Source: Hofstenia miamia (lineage: Eukaryota; Xenacoelomorpha; Acoela). Taken from it: 64,000 nucleotides of DNA. The notes beneath the pieces are model-generated. The model was not told the origin of the DNA. It saw nothing but the letters and a program-made list of their open reading frames with translations, and made no database searches. Made by a program: the position numbers and the translations under genes. The stretch lies in contig SCFE01000115.1 of assembly GCA_004352715.1 (NCBI GenBank), forward strand, positions 648,557 through 712,556. Reading direction: 5' to 3'. Shown piece after piece: positions 48,822 through 59,838 of the stretch (within the stretch, counting starts at the first letter, position 1; every line of letters begins with the position of its first letter).

Positions 48822-50051
48822 AAGGTCTATAAATATTCAATAGTAGTAATTTTCAAGATATTACCTACTCTCTCGTGCCTCCCTTCAACATCTATCACCA
48901 CACTTGAATATTTACTTTAGTTAAATGATTTCTGTTATTTGCGCATGTACGTGAAACAAAGTCAGTGTAAAATTTCTACACTTTCTATATCAGAAAAGAC
49001 CGGCTTTTTAATAACGCTACTAGAAAGTAGCACATCTTAAATTGCAAGTAAAAATAATATTTTTAATGGAAACGATTTTGATCTCCGTTTAGTCAAACCT
49101 TTTAATTAGACATCTCATTGCTAAATTTTATATTAGCTAGAAAGAACAATTAGATATAAAACGTATAAAAGAAAAGTTACATATACGTAACACTAAATAT
49201 TGATGAAAAAACTCTAATGAGGGAATACTCCTTAGCTTCATTTTTCTATACTCTGATAAGTTTTATTTTTAATCACTAAATATTACAGAGAACAGAACAA
49301 CTGTAACTGTAAGGTGGCACTTTTCTTTTAAGTATTGTAGAAAAGCTGTAATGTATACTATTGCGTTTAAATCTCACCTAACTCTTCTATAATGCTAACA
49401 TAGTATCAGGCTAAAAGCACTTAAGCAGTTTTTTACATTTATAAAATTTTTTTAGAAGATTATTAAATGCTGAAAAATACAATTTTATCATAACTATTTG
49501 ATTTCGTAAAAGCCTGACACCAAAAGTGTAAAATTATTAGGCATTAGTGAAATGTTGTTTCTGAATTTATCTATGTGTCTGGTTAAAACAATTGTCTCGA
49601 AAACTTTAAATTGGGTCAAGTCGATTTTATATCAAGTAAATCTCATAGTATGTTTTCTTTGCCTTTGAAAGTAACTGATACTAGTAGATTTAGTGCAATT
49701 AAATTGCTACAGTGCCATTTCCAGTAACTGATTTGTAATAGTAAAACCTTAATCCATTGCTGAGAAGTTTTCACTTTGCAACCAAAGACGTATGTGTTCA
49801 TATTATACTACACTTCACAATTTAATGAAATTTAAGTAAGAATTCAAAGAAGCTTAAGATATTAACCCTAGTAGTGATTCAAAATCATTTCATCACAAAA
49901 CATCTTGGAAATTGATTAAAAAATGTTATCCATTCTATATATATTTTCACATTATTCATTTTTAGTGTCAAATACAATTGTTAAGCAAAACATTTCAGTA
50001 CCCCATCAGAAAATTTGCGATCCACCCCTAAACATTAGTATTTAGTCTTAC
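48822..50051 (-). other. Rest of the first visible GPCR intron
   Basis: AT-rich without recognisable coding signal, ending at donor GATG|GTAAGA. Confidence 0.6.
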
Positions 50052-50566
50052 CATCATTGACTGATTGATCAGCCATGAAAAAGTACCCAAACATGTTTAA
50101 CGGTATATATGTAGAAGAAGGAATAATCCATGATAACGAGATCAGTTTTAAAACGGTTTTTTTGTCCTTCTTGCCCACATGATAATGAACGGCAAAAAGA
50201 AAAGTGAAATACCGATCCAATGATAACAAAACGAGATTGATCAGTGATCCACATGTACAGAGATAATCAGCATTTAGCCACAGTAAACAGACATAATGAC
50301 TGAAGACAAATTTCCCATTAAGTTTTGTAAAAATTGATAGTGGCCAGATGAAAATTGCCACCATTAAATCCAGCACAGCCAAGTTCAACAGAAAGTAGTT
50401 GCTGTTGCGTTTGCGAAGTTTTGAGTTTTGATAGAATATTATGATAACGGAAAGATTTCCAATAATTGCAACGATGATAAGTAAAGAACTGATCGTTCCT
50501 ATGATGACACGGGCTTCATAGCTGTATTCATAGTAATCAAGAACTTCTTCCGATTCATTATGCGCT
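50052..50566 (-). CDS. Muscarinic-like GPCR, exon with TM1 to TM4
   Basis: 171 codons between acceptor TATATTTTAG (exon from 50566, phase 2) and donor GATG|GTAAGA at 50052 (phase 1). It encodes an acidic N-terminal stretch (NESEEVLDYYEY), TM1 with GN (IIGNLSVIIIF), TM2 NYFLLNLAVLDLMV with Asp2.50, TM3 WLNADYLCTCGSLINLVLLS and DRYF, and TM4 LISLSWIIP. Asp3.32, which binds the ligand amine, and Tyr3.33 are present. The order WL--DY-----S--NL-L-S-DRYF is that of muscarinic receptors. An upstream exon must supply the start codon; I could not identify it. The receptor exceeds 800 residues in total. Confidence 0.93.
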
Positions 50567-51442
50567 CTAAAATATAAATGTCAATTTAATAGCGTTATCC
50601 AATATGTCATGCCGAAAATTTACTTGAATTGAATTCAATATTAAGTTATGTCTAAGTCTAAGAGTAGAGTAGGGACAACTGAGATATTCTGACATTGGAT
50701 ATGGTCAAACCATAGATCCCAAATTTCAACCTTCACCTGATTTAAGTTTAGAATTTGTGGCGAATTTTAAGTAATCTGTTTGTGATGATTGAATGCTAAA
50801 AATAGTAAATTTATTTCTCTGCCAAACTGCCAACTAAACATCAGACTATATTATGTATACATATACAAAATTACTAATGCGTATGAATAACTAAATGTCT
50901 TCATTTTTGCTATCACGCACGTATTTGAGCTTTTCCAACCCGTTTTTGCCTAATTCATAACAGTTTTTACCTGTCTTTTCAAAATTTCAGCTATTAATTT
51001 CATATTGGGCTGAAAGCTTTTATTTTCTATGTGATAATAACTTAATATTTACCAATCGAAAACATATGTCTATGATATTCCAAAATAAAATTTGACTGGG
51101 ACTGCTTCATGTTGCTCATTGAAATTGCGCTTGCACCAACCACCAACCTTGGGCCAAATTAATTAATATTTGCACCTTTTCTTGGGGTCCATAAAAAATT
51201 GAGTTCTGAAGCACTTAGCATGCTAGCTTGGACCGGTTGAAATTTTAGTTAGAACGTCGGCTTACTTCATACGCTACAATTTCCAATTTTCTTGAATTTG
51301 TTTGTTCGTTTAAATCAGTAATTTTTTAATCAGACTGCAGAATATAAATGTATTTATTACGTTACAATTTTACATTAAGTAATTTTTTATATCAGAATAT
51401 CACAAATAGCATTGTAAAAGACACCAGAATTTTAAACATATA

Positions 51443-51473
<31 letters not shown>

Positions 51474-52535
51474 CAAGTAATTCAAGTGCAGGCCGAGATT
51501 TTCTGACAAATTTAACCTGTTTTCCTCCCATGTGGTAAATGATTATCTATTTTTACTAGTTCACGTCCATACTTGGAATTCTTACCCGGTATGGCGGGAT
51601 CAGTTCAGTTACTGCATCGGCAAAACTGAGCTCTAGAGAATGAATAATGCAGAAGAGTGGCATGGTTTTACGAAGGATGTTTCTTATTTAACATATAAAA
51701 AGTGTTGTATGAAATTTTAATTGGCTACTTTTATATTAAATTGACATTTTGGAGGAAATCGGAAAGTTATTGTCACATAGCTTCAATTCGAATGAAAAGT
51801 TCAATACCTTCTGTTAGAAAATTTTGAGTATCCTTTTGTATTGTTCAAAACCAACTGCTCATATACATGCAGAATTTTGCCTCAGAGACCGCCTTCAAGA
51901 GCGCTATTCATTGAACATTGTGCAAATTTTTCGAAGTCAAACTTGAAGTTAGTTCATTAAGCTGGAAAATAAAAAGTCTAAGATTGCTACTAACTATTCC
52001 ACTATATAATATTGTAGAATAAAATTGCGTTGCTTATTTTTTTTCTAATTTCTTAATCATAGTTCTTAAAAAAGTTATATCGTGTCATATAATAATTTAC
52101 CTAAGATTAAATTACTTTGAAAACATTTTCATCGGAAATTCGCATTATATTACTATACTAAATATTTTATTTAAATTTTCTTGTATGTACAAAATTTGTT
52201 ATACATTTACAACTATAAAATCAAAAACACGTAAAGCATTGAAATGTATTGTAAATCAACGTCTCCTGCTTCGTTATTAACCTTTCACTGCCTTTTGTTT
52301 TGAAGCTTGTTTAGAAGATTTAAACTTTGCATGCAGTTTCTTTTAGGATTTTGAATTTTTATCTCAGTTTTTGTAGTAGTTTGACGACTACTGCTCCTTA
52401 ATTTTTGGGTGCATTTTAGAAGCCTCAATTTCATTCATTGTACGTTTGGTGCCGCGTTTACTCACAGTTTTGAAAAAAACGGGAGATGAAGAAAAAGTTA
52501 AGCTGAATAATCAGTGATAGGATCGCCTCCAATGA
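50567..52535. other. No gene recognised; upstream side of the GPCR
   Basis: AT-rich with a (TA)n at 51446-51472. The 5' exon of the GPCR may lie here or further right, but nothing is convincing. Confidence 0.5.
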
Positions 52536-52990
52536 TTAGTTCCTGCCTACCAAACGTTCCCCGAGACCGAGATACCATGGCCCCCGAGCATTACTTTTCA
52601 TCAAGATGACGCTTAATCTTGTGTAGATATCCGTTATCACATGACTGGGCTTGGTATTAGTTTGAGTTGCCAAGCGGTATGCTATCTTGGACAGCGACTT
52701 TGAAGCAGTATCGCCCCATTCTCCATAAGTGCTTGCAGCGACCGGAACACAGATCCAATTTAATTCGTTAAATTTATTAGAGTTGGCGTTTCTCTTAGTT
52801 TCCTCGGCGTTGGCAACCGTTGAACCTACAGTCATACTCGCTGATTGAATATTGTCTGGATTAAGCGGATGAAGGACTGTGAAATCGAAAGCGGCAGCAC
52901 GACAAATTTCCCAATTTGGCAAAATAATGTCGGCGGGCCTTGTAACTCGAGCCTCGTGGCTCAAACCTTCTCTAGGATCTTATTGGGGAT
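52536..52990 (-). pseudogene. RT-associated C-terminal domain of a retroelement (fragment)
   Basis: A 142-codon open frame with upstream extension reads DPREGLSHEARVTRPADIIL, AAAFDFTVLHPLNPDN, AEETKRNANSNKFNELNWIC, VAASTYGEWGDTASKSLSKI, AYRLA and a stop. This is the RPAD / FD-TV / AEE-K / W-CVP-A--YG-WG / RLA module found after the RT of invertebrate retroelements. Its conserved acidic positions (RPAD, FD) suggest a nuclease-like role, which is inference. The rest of the element is absent. A short TTATATGA tandem (52984-53012) lies at its 5' side. Confidence 0.75.
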
Positions 52991-53012
52991 TATATGATTA
53001 TATGATTATATG

Positions 53013-54126
53013 ATCGTAATGACTTGAGGATCCAACGCGATTATTAATTTAGAAACTTAAGAATATCTTTCATTTTAAAATCATGTAAACATGAAATATT
53101 GTTGTAATATCTCATCATGTGATTAGAAGATCAATAAGCAATTAAGCAAAAAACTTATATTTACATTTTCTAATCGAACTAAAATGAACATTCAACTTTC
53201 TTATTAATTGAAATTCGATTCAAATTCCCCGTTAATGGATTTTTGTATATTATTAATTCAGTAAAAAATATTCATTTGTATGATTCACAATCTTCGTTTA
53301 GGTGGGAATTACAAAATGTATTGGTTATTGTGGGTGGTTCATATGTTCGTTTTATTTAATTTTGTATACAACCTGTACTGGGTATACGTCACGCCTATTA
53401 GTTGTTCAATACTTAGATGTCTATTCTTCATTTGATGGACACCTTCAGTGGCGCACGCCAGCCGAAAAAACTTGTCTTTTAAGTATTGAAAAATTGGAAA
53501 AACTAGGGTTGTGAATTGCACATTTAAGCCAATTTTTTAATAATTCGACCCCTTTGAAAACTCATTTGATCATGACTGAAGTGTTCCCCAGTCAGAAAAT
53601 CTTGTATGCTGCCTCGGATATATTAAACAGGTGTATTAATGGAACACAATAACTGAAAGTGACTACTTGATTTATCGATATGTTATCAAGCAGCTTACTA
53701 GTTCCTACTGTATAAAATGAATAAATTTCCAAATAGATACGATTTTTTCCAGAAACAGTGCTAGCATGTTCCAAAGCTAGAATATAACATGGTCTACTAT
53801 TAATTCAAGCGTTAACAGATAAAACATTAATTTTATTCCTCTATCCTCAGTTGTTTCATTTCTCAATTCATGTTTGGTGATTAACCCTTAGTTTACCTTA
53901 GTTAATCCAAGGCAATTAAAATTGCGATTCGCTCTGTACAGAACAACAAAAATAAATTGAATTTTTATGCATTTCTACAATGTTTTCGTTCGTCAAATTG
54001 CATTATTTTTCAAATATTGTGCATTATTTTGATGCAATAATTTGATTGTGTGCTTCTGAAATTTAGGAAAAACCCCATACTCTATTCTTTCAATTTTTCA
54101 AATGTTTCTGTTGGAAATCCGGTAAA
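53013..54126. other. No gene recognised
   Basis: AT-rich. Overlapping short open frames on both strands near 53302-53521 resemble nothing I know. Confidence 0.45.
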
Positions 54127-54270
54127 ATGAAACGAAATTCTACGCAGAGGACATCTCAGAAATTTTATGACAATGAAAAAATTTGTTCCTCTGAGGATAA
54201 CAATGAATATCCAGACAATCTAGCATCTGACAGCTTAGCGGAAATGATGGATAAATCAATTGATCTGACA
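54127..54270 (+). CDS. Putative first exon, unrecognised hydrophilic protein
   Basis: ATG at 54127 opens a frame of about 48 codons with a coding-like composition (RTSQKFYDNEKICSSEDNNE, LASDSLAEMMDKSIDL), followed by a TA repeat. No clear donor is visible; CAACAGT|GTATAC is possible. I do not recognise it. It could be the start of a plus-strand gene that includes the piece at 55026-55110, or a chance frame. Confidence 0.25.
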
Positions 54271-54489
54271 ACAGTGTATACCTGTATATATATATATATA
54301 TATACACTATTGTGCTCAGATTTATGATATGCACCACCGGTTTTGTTTTAAAATCATTGTAAATAAATAATACAATATAATTCGCAATGCACAATATTTA
54401 ATGTTGTTAAAATATGCATACAGTAAAAAATATTCAAAATGTTGGTCGTGCTGTGTTATTCATCAAACTGTGCTTAGAGTTCTTAATAA

Positions 54490-54740
54490 CTAGGGCTTCA
54501 GACATCTTTTTAGTAGGGGTTTTCATGATGATATTAAAATTATTGGTGTTAACTCGATGTTGGTGAATGTAAATTTAAGTGCCCTGATACGTGTTCATTA
54601 ACCCGTGTTGAAAGATGTCTCTTTGTTTAACCGATGTAAGAATGGTAACATTTTTCACAGATAAATTTGTATACAATTGGTAAAACAAGCATCTCATGAA
54701 TCGAATCCTTGTTGCGAAATATATTACAGGTCTTTCTAGT
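54490..54740 (-). pseudogene. Decayed GIY-YIG endonuclease fragment (Penelope-like element)
   Basis: The minus strand reads IVYKFICEKCYHSYIG, a stop, then TKRHLSTRVNEHVSGHLNL. VYKF-C--C---YIG-T-R-L--R--EH is the GIY-YIG signature of the endonuclease that follows the RT in Penelope-like elements. The in-frame stop just after YIG shows decay. Confidence 0.75.
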
Positions 54741-55025
54741 TTCTAATATTGGTGTTATTCTTAATAAAAAAATTATTGAGAACTTAAGATACACAAGAAT
54801 AAGACAATTATTAGAAATTAATCGTTTGTTAATGCTATAATAATTTAATAGTTAAATTCATAATTAAGAATGGAAATAAGCTAAATGTTTTCCAATTTTA
54901 AGATCAGTTTTTCAATGCATTTTTGTTTCAGTGGATGCCATTTTGTCTTACACTAAGTGAAGCACTCTTCAGTAGTTGATGGTTAAACTATCATTGGGAA
55001 ATTGCTTGAAATAAAATATTAAAAG

Positions 55026-55110
55026 GCGAAGACTATGCAATGGATGATTTGCATTTCAACCAAAATTATATTCATTCATTCACTTGGAAAGTCCTTGGAT
55101 TTGAATATGT
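55026..55110 (+). CDS. Putative internal exon, unrecognised
   Basis: Between ATTAAAAG and donor GTAAGT the frame GEDYAMDDLHFNQNYIHSFT then WKVLGFEYV is open and coding-like. The donor is good and the acceptor is weak. It would be phase 1 in and phase 2 out. No homology recognised. Confidence 0.25.
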
Positions 55111-55580
55111 GTAAGTTTGTGAGTTTAATTGATTAAATTTTTAAAGAATGACATACCGTAGCATAATGCTTCTCCTCTGATATTGTGATCTGTTATCTTT
55201 ACAAATGTTTGCTTAACTTTCGTAATGCTATTGAATCATGTGAGTAAAGTTGACATGAAAGTTACACATAAGATTGGCTAATCTTACAAACGCTGCTGCA
55301 TATTGACTACGATTCACACGAATCATTCAATTGAAACTACTTGTGATAGGAGTGTTGATTTTCTCAATTGAATTATATATTAGACTTCTAGAAGTGTAAA
55401 AGAATGTCTAAGAGTTATGGTGGTAGCATGGGCAACATGAAAGGAATATTTTTAAGCATTTTGTAATTGAATAGTCAATCAAGATGTAGCATTTTTGTAT
55501 GACCGCTCGTGTTGGTACAATTAGAATTTGTTTGAAATCCACTTTAGTTCTAATTTACTTATTATCACTGCATTTGATGT

Positions 55581-55630
55581 TCATATATATATATATATAT
55601 ATATATATAATGTATATATAATGTATATAA
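55581..55630. repeat. (TA)n microsatellite
   Basis: TA run followed by TGTATATAATGTATA repeats. Confidence 0.9.
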
Positions 55631-56446
55631 TGTATTCAATAACAAAATTATATAATGTAGTAAAGATGCACCTAAGAACGAAATAATTTGCATAGGATTA
55701 AATATGATGAATACAAGGTAATTATTGTCAAAATAGTGTTTTTACATTGGACTTATTAGATGTTCTTAAATTCTTTTTGATGTAATTGTTCAGATATCCA
55801 TTTTCATTTAATGTTGCGTCTATATAGAATTTTTATTTACACACAGTCACAACATCGATCAACAAATTTAGAATAATTTTAATATCAAACAAATCAAAAT
55901 TAGCTGAACTCTTACTAGTTGACTATCATGAAAAGACAAAACTTAAAGTCACTCTATCTTTATTAATTAATTGTTGTAGTATATTGTAAAATGTTTATCC
56001 ATTTCTTAAAATCGAAAGATTGATAAGATTCAACGATGTTAGTAATCATAGATGTACATCAGTTATTGGTTGATTTATCATTAACAAGTTGATTTGAACA
56101 CAGTTCTCCCTGAAACTCATAAACTTATGAATATTGAGAGATCGTAATCTGCCCCCAAAAGAACTATGTAAAAGCTTCTATGAAGCTCTAATATAAAAAG
56201 CGTTTGTTTAATTTCCTCAAAGTGGTTTTGTTATGGAGTATTTTCAAGAAAACGAGTTTTTATGATAATTATATATTCTGTACTTATTTCTTTTATAAAC
56301 AAATTTTTGCTAATTTTTACTGTTTTGGTTAATTAAGTTAATCTTTTACAGGCCACATATACATAAAATATATTAATTGAAGTAATTTTAATATATTTGA
56401 AAATAGGTCATTAATGATACATTCTAAGTTGTTTTTTTACTTTTTA

Positions 56447-56657
56447 CCTCCGCCAAGGAGGTTATATTTTTGGTAGCGTTGGTTTGTTTGTCTGTTTGTC
56501 TGTTAGCAACTTTACGAAAAAGTAATAAATGGATTGACCTCAAATTTTCACCAGAGGTGCGTCTCCGCTCAAGGAGGAATCCATTAAATTTTGGTGCTGA
56601 TCCGGGGGACACAAGCTGCGTGGCGGAGGTCTGCGCTCTCCGAGTGCTTTTCTAGTT
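56447..56657 (+). repeat. Dispersed 211-bp repeat with inverted CCTCCGCCA / TGGCGGAGG
   Basis: It starts ACCTCCGCCAAGGAGGTTAT, contains a GTTTGTTTGTCTGTTTGTCT tract, and ends TGGCGGAGGTCTGCGCTCTC then CGAGTGCTTTTCTAG. ACCTCCGCCA (56447) and TGGCGGAGGT (56621) are exact inverse copies. I know closely similar sequences from many unrelated marine invertebrate and algal genomes. Opposite-strand ORFs across it are not genes. Confidence 0.75.
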
Positions 56658-56790
56658 TTCCAAAGAAATCTGTGGATGTGAAAAATTATCAAAAAAGACG
56701 AAGTGATTTTTCCTATCATCACTACTTTCTATTGTTGTCGCTTTCTTCCTCACTCTCATTCTAATGGAAACTTTATTCTCAGTAGCATAT

Positions 56791-56811
56791 TCATGAATGC
56801 CTTCCAATCAA
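56791..56811 (-). CDS. Possible terminal mini-exon of the unrecognised minus-strand gene
   Basis: After acceptor TTTTATCAG, a phase-0 frame gives LIGRHS and a stop. It is compatible with the phase-0 end of the exon at 56957 but too short to be sure of. Confidence 0.2.
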   Translation of the reverse strand: MIGRHS

Positions 56812-56956
56812 CTGATAAAATAGCACAGGTAAAAATGATGTTTTTTTGACCATACAGTATTACAAATATGTTTACTAACATTTTGTATATTTTATAGTGC
56901 CTATTTGAAAATGTATTTTGAATCCATAATGTGCAGCAAATATATGCAATTCCTAC

Positions 56957-57055
56957 CTTGTTCCCAAATGCTCTTACAATTTTTAATTGAATGTAGCTGA
57001 TTTCTTTACATATAAAGTCTCTAGACTTTATTTCCACCTGTCCCATCTGCAACAT
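56957..57055 (-). CDS. Unrecognised gene, exon b
   Basis: 33 codons in phase 0 at both ends, from acceptor TTCTTTTTAG at 57055 to donor AACAAG|GTAGGA at 56957. It encodes MLQMGQVEIKSRDFICKEIS then YIQLKIVRAFGNK. Good splice sites and in-phase joining with exon a make this a likely real gene. The composition is mixed hydrophobic/basic with one Cys. I do not recognise the family. Confidence 0.5.
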
Positions 57056-57148
57056 CTAAAAAGAAATAAATGTTTGTATAACGTTAAATTTATTTGCTAA
57101 AAATCATAAGTAAACTATAAAAGATTTGATAATCACCGATACACTAAC

Positions 57149-57276
57149 CCTTAAGATAATGTATTTGCATGTTTCAAGGATTCTTGCTTCAGCATTAATA
57201 ACTTTTGTCCCATCTGTAACAATGGAATTAGCCCTTGGTAAGGCACGGCAAGCGTATTTTTCATTATATGTTAGTG
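57149..57276 (-). CDS. Unrecognised gene, exon a
   Basis: Two bases plus 42 codons from acceptor TATCATTTTAG at 57276 to donor TTAAGG|GTTAGT at 57149. It encodes YACRALPRANSIVTDGTKVI then NAEARILETCKYIILR. It joins in phase 0 to exon b. Upstream exons (phase 1) were not found. Two Cys here and one in exon b could suggest an extracellular module, but this is only a guess. Confidence 0.5.
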
Positions 57277-57386
57277 CTAAAATGATAAAATAGTGTGAAA
57301 CCAATTCATTTAGAGGATTAATTCTTGTACGTTTTTCTAGCTAAAAAATTATATTTTTATATCATTAAATTACTTCATCTGCAATA

Positions 57387-57602
57387 TTGTTGATAAAAAC
57401 TAAGCCTAATGTGAAACTGACTAAAAATGGTATTTCCTATGTACGCAAAGATCAAAACCCACTCAGTTGTCTACAGATTATACCGATTGAGAACATTTTT
57501 GGAATTCTAAGTAAATTTGTAATACAAGAGAATAATTCATTCGTAGAATCAAGAAGTGTATCACAGAATGAAATCAATAAGGATATCATCATAAAATTGT
57601 AG
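57387..57602 (+). CDS. Putative terminal exon, unrecognised
   Basis: The plus-strand frame reads TKPNVKLTKNGISYVRKDQN, PLSCLQIIPIENIFGILSKF and onward to a TAG at 57600, with coding-like composition. The acceptor is uncertain. It could belong with the frames at 54127 and 55026, or stand alone. Confidence 0.3.
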   Translation: MLIKTKPNVKLTKNGISYVRKDQNPLSCLQIIPIENIFGILSKFVIQENNSFVESRSVSQNEINKDIIIKL

Positions 57603-57672
57603 ATGAATTGAAAGACAAGATTCACCAAGCCTAGTAGTACGGATTAGATAGCCTATTGTAATCAGATATTAA

Positions 57673-58373
57673 GGGGGTACCCCTACAGAAAATCAATTTT
57701 CTCAGATTTGAGGTTATGTTAAAAATAATGGTATGCATGTAATAACCGAAGATTGTAACTTTGAAAAAACAAAATTTCGGAGGAATAGGAAATTTGGTTG
57801 CCATTGGGAACTTAATACAAAGGCGATAAAATAATATACATTCTGGCAAATATTTTAAGATGATGTGAATCATTTATATGGGCAAACCATATATCATATT
57901 AAAGCTAATTAGGGGCCCTATACAACCACCGAGAGATTTTGTGCAATTTATGAAATGATAAGTAGTAGCATGCATAAATTTGCATTTTAATTAGTACTCA
58001 GGTCATTAAATATGCGTAAACCAGTTTTCTAAGAAATTAAAGACATAACATAAAAAATCTTTCTGTAGTTGCATAGACCAATGGGTGTACTATATACATG
58101 CCAAATTTGATGTTGGTACTCCTTTCCTTCTTGAAGATTTTTTGCCAAAAATATGCAAAATGCAAGAAAACCAAAAATTGGAGAAAAACACAGTTAAAGT
58201 GCATTTTTGAACAAAAATATGCCATAATTGTCAGATATTTTCACACTTATTACGAAATTTGGATGTATTTCTGAAAAAGTATTTGGGATATGCTTAAAGA
58301 AGTATATTTTGCCTAAATTTAATAATTAAAAAAAATTGTTAGTATTTTGGTAAATTTTCTGTGGGGGTACCCC
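57673..58373. mobile_element. 701-bp TTAA-flanked element with inverted ends
   Basis: The left end GGGGGTACCCCTACAGAAAA and the reverse complement of the right end, GGGGTACCCCCACAGAAAAT, are inverted repeats extending into an A/T-rich stretch. TTAA lies exactly outside both ends (57669-57672 and 58374-58377), the target duplication of piggyBac-type transposons. There is no transposase inside. Confidence 0.8.
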
Positions 58374-58377
58374 TTAA

Positions 58378-59836
58378 TCATTTTTACAAATAAATTTGAT
58401 GTCTACTCACAAAATATCACAACAGAAATATTTTAGTCCATATGGAGTGTGCTGTTTTTTTTACCCAGAGTTTATTATTACATAAAATATTATTAATAGC
58501 ATTACACAACTGTGAAACAGTGAGACAACCAAGGATATTCAAATCTAGGATATCTGACATGGCTAAATTTTTTCTAAACGTCGATATCGTTTTGTTTTAT
58601 AAAATTCCTATATAATATTTAATATGTTTAATGTTTATGAATATTAAAGTCTAAATAAAAACAATAACTCTAATTGGCTATATTTCACTTCAAATTGTTT
58701 TAGCATAGTGTTTGGAAAGTAAAAATTTATTTTTCAAGTTTACACAAAGAATTGCAATTGATATTGCTTGACCAAGAGCTGAAAGTACCAAAAGCCTAAA
58801 TTTGTAACTCTAATAACTCCAATGAATACAAAAGTACCTAGCCCAAATCCCATTGTACTTGATGCTAAGTGCTAATGTTCTAACTGGTTTTTTCGAATAA
58901 TTGCTAAAAAATATCTGCAATAGCGTAATTTACAGCACCCAATGGAATGCATACAACCGTAAGCAAGTCCCTTTATATATCGACTGCAAATGTCAAGGAA
59001 ATTATACAGAAAGTAGTTCTCAATGTAGTCTGCCAACTTAAAGACAATAAATTAACAACAGAATTTCATAACTTATATATTATTTCGCACATTTTTTCTA
59101 TTTAATACATGACAATGCAGTGTTGTTCACTATGCATATAAAGAATATCAATAATTCAAAATATGAAGTATAATAGAAACATAATAGTCCTTCATTCAAA
59201 TATTTGCAAATTATTGTGCGGCTCAAGAAAATATTGAAGTCAGCACCCTGATAGTTTGGAATTATAATAATATTACATACACATCATAACACTCAATCTA
59301 ATATAGTTTTTTTATATAAATATCTAAGATCTAAACCCCACGAACTCTGACTTTGGACACAGAGCATCTAGTGAGTTATTAATAGTTCGCTTATAATTAA
59401 ATTTAAAAGATCAGTCAATTTGCGCAAGACGACTGCAATCAAAGCTCCAGACAAAATGTATCACCTATCAGTCTATTAGAAATTTGAATTTGTTTACTTC
59501 CGGATATCTTTTGTTGGCTTAACCTATAATTTTACTTGCTTATTTTTCTCTTTCTGCCTATCAAACGTCATTTATTTAATTGTCTACTGCAAGTATGGAT
59601 GAAGGTGGGGCGTGGCAACTATAAGGCAGTAAATTTTGGCAAACAGGGTACCAGCAAAGTTGTGGTGCATAAATTTTTTAGCTTATGTGCGAATTTGCAA
59701 CCAAAATATAGTAAAGTACTTTTGGCCATCTAAGATAATGAATTAATTTAATAAATTCATATATTTATTGACTTTTCATAGTTCCTGAAGTCAAATTGCG
59801 TTTTAAGCCTTAATCGGTGTTAGAAAATGTCGCATA
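58378..59836. other. No gene recognised
   Basis: AT-rich sequence. A plus-strand open frame near 59536-59733 is not recognisable. Confidence 0.45.
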
Positions 59837-59838
59837 TA

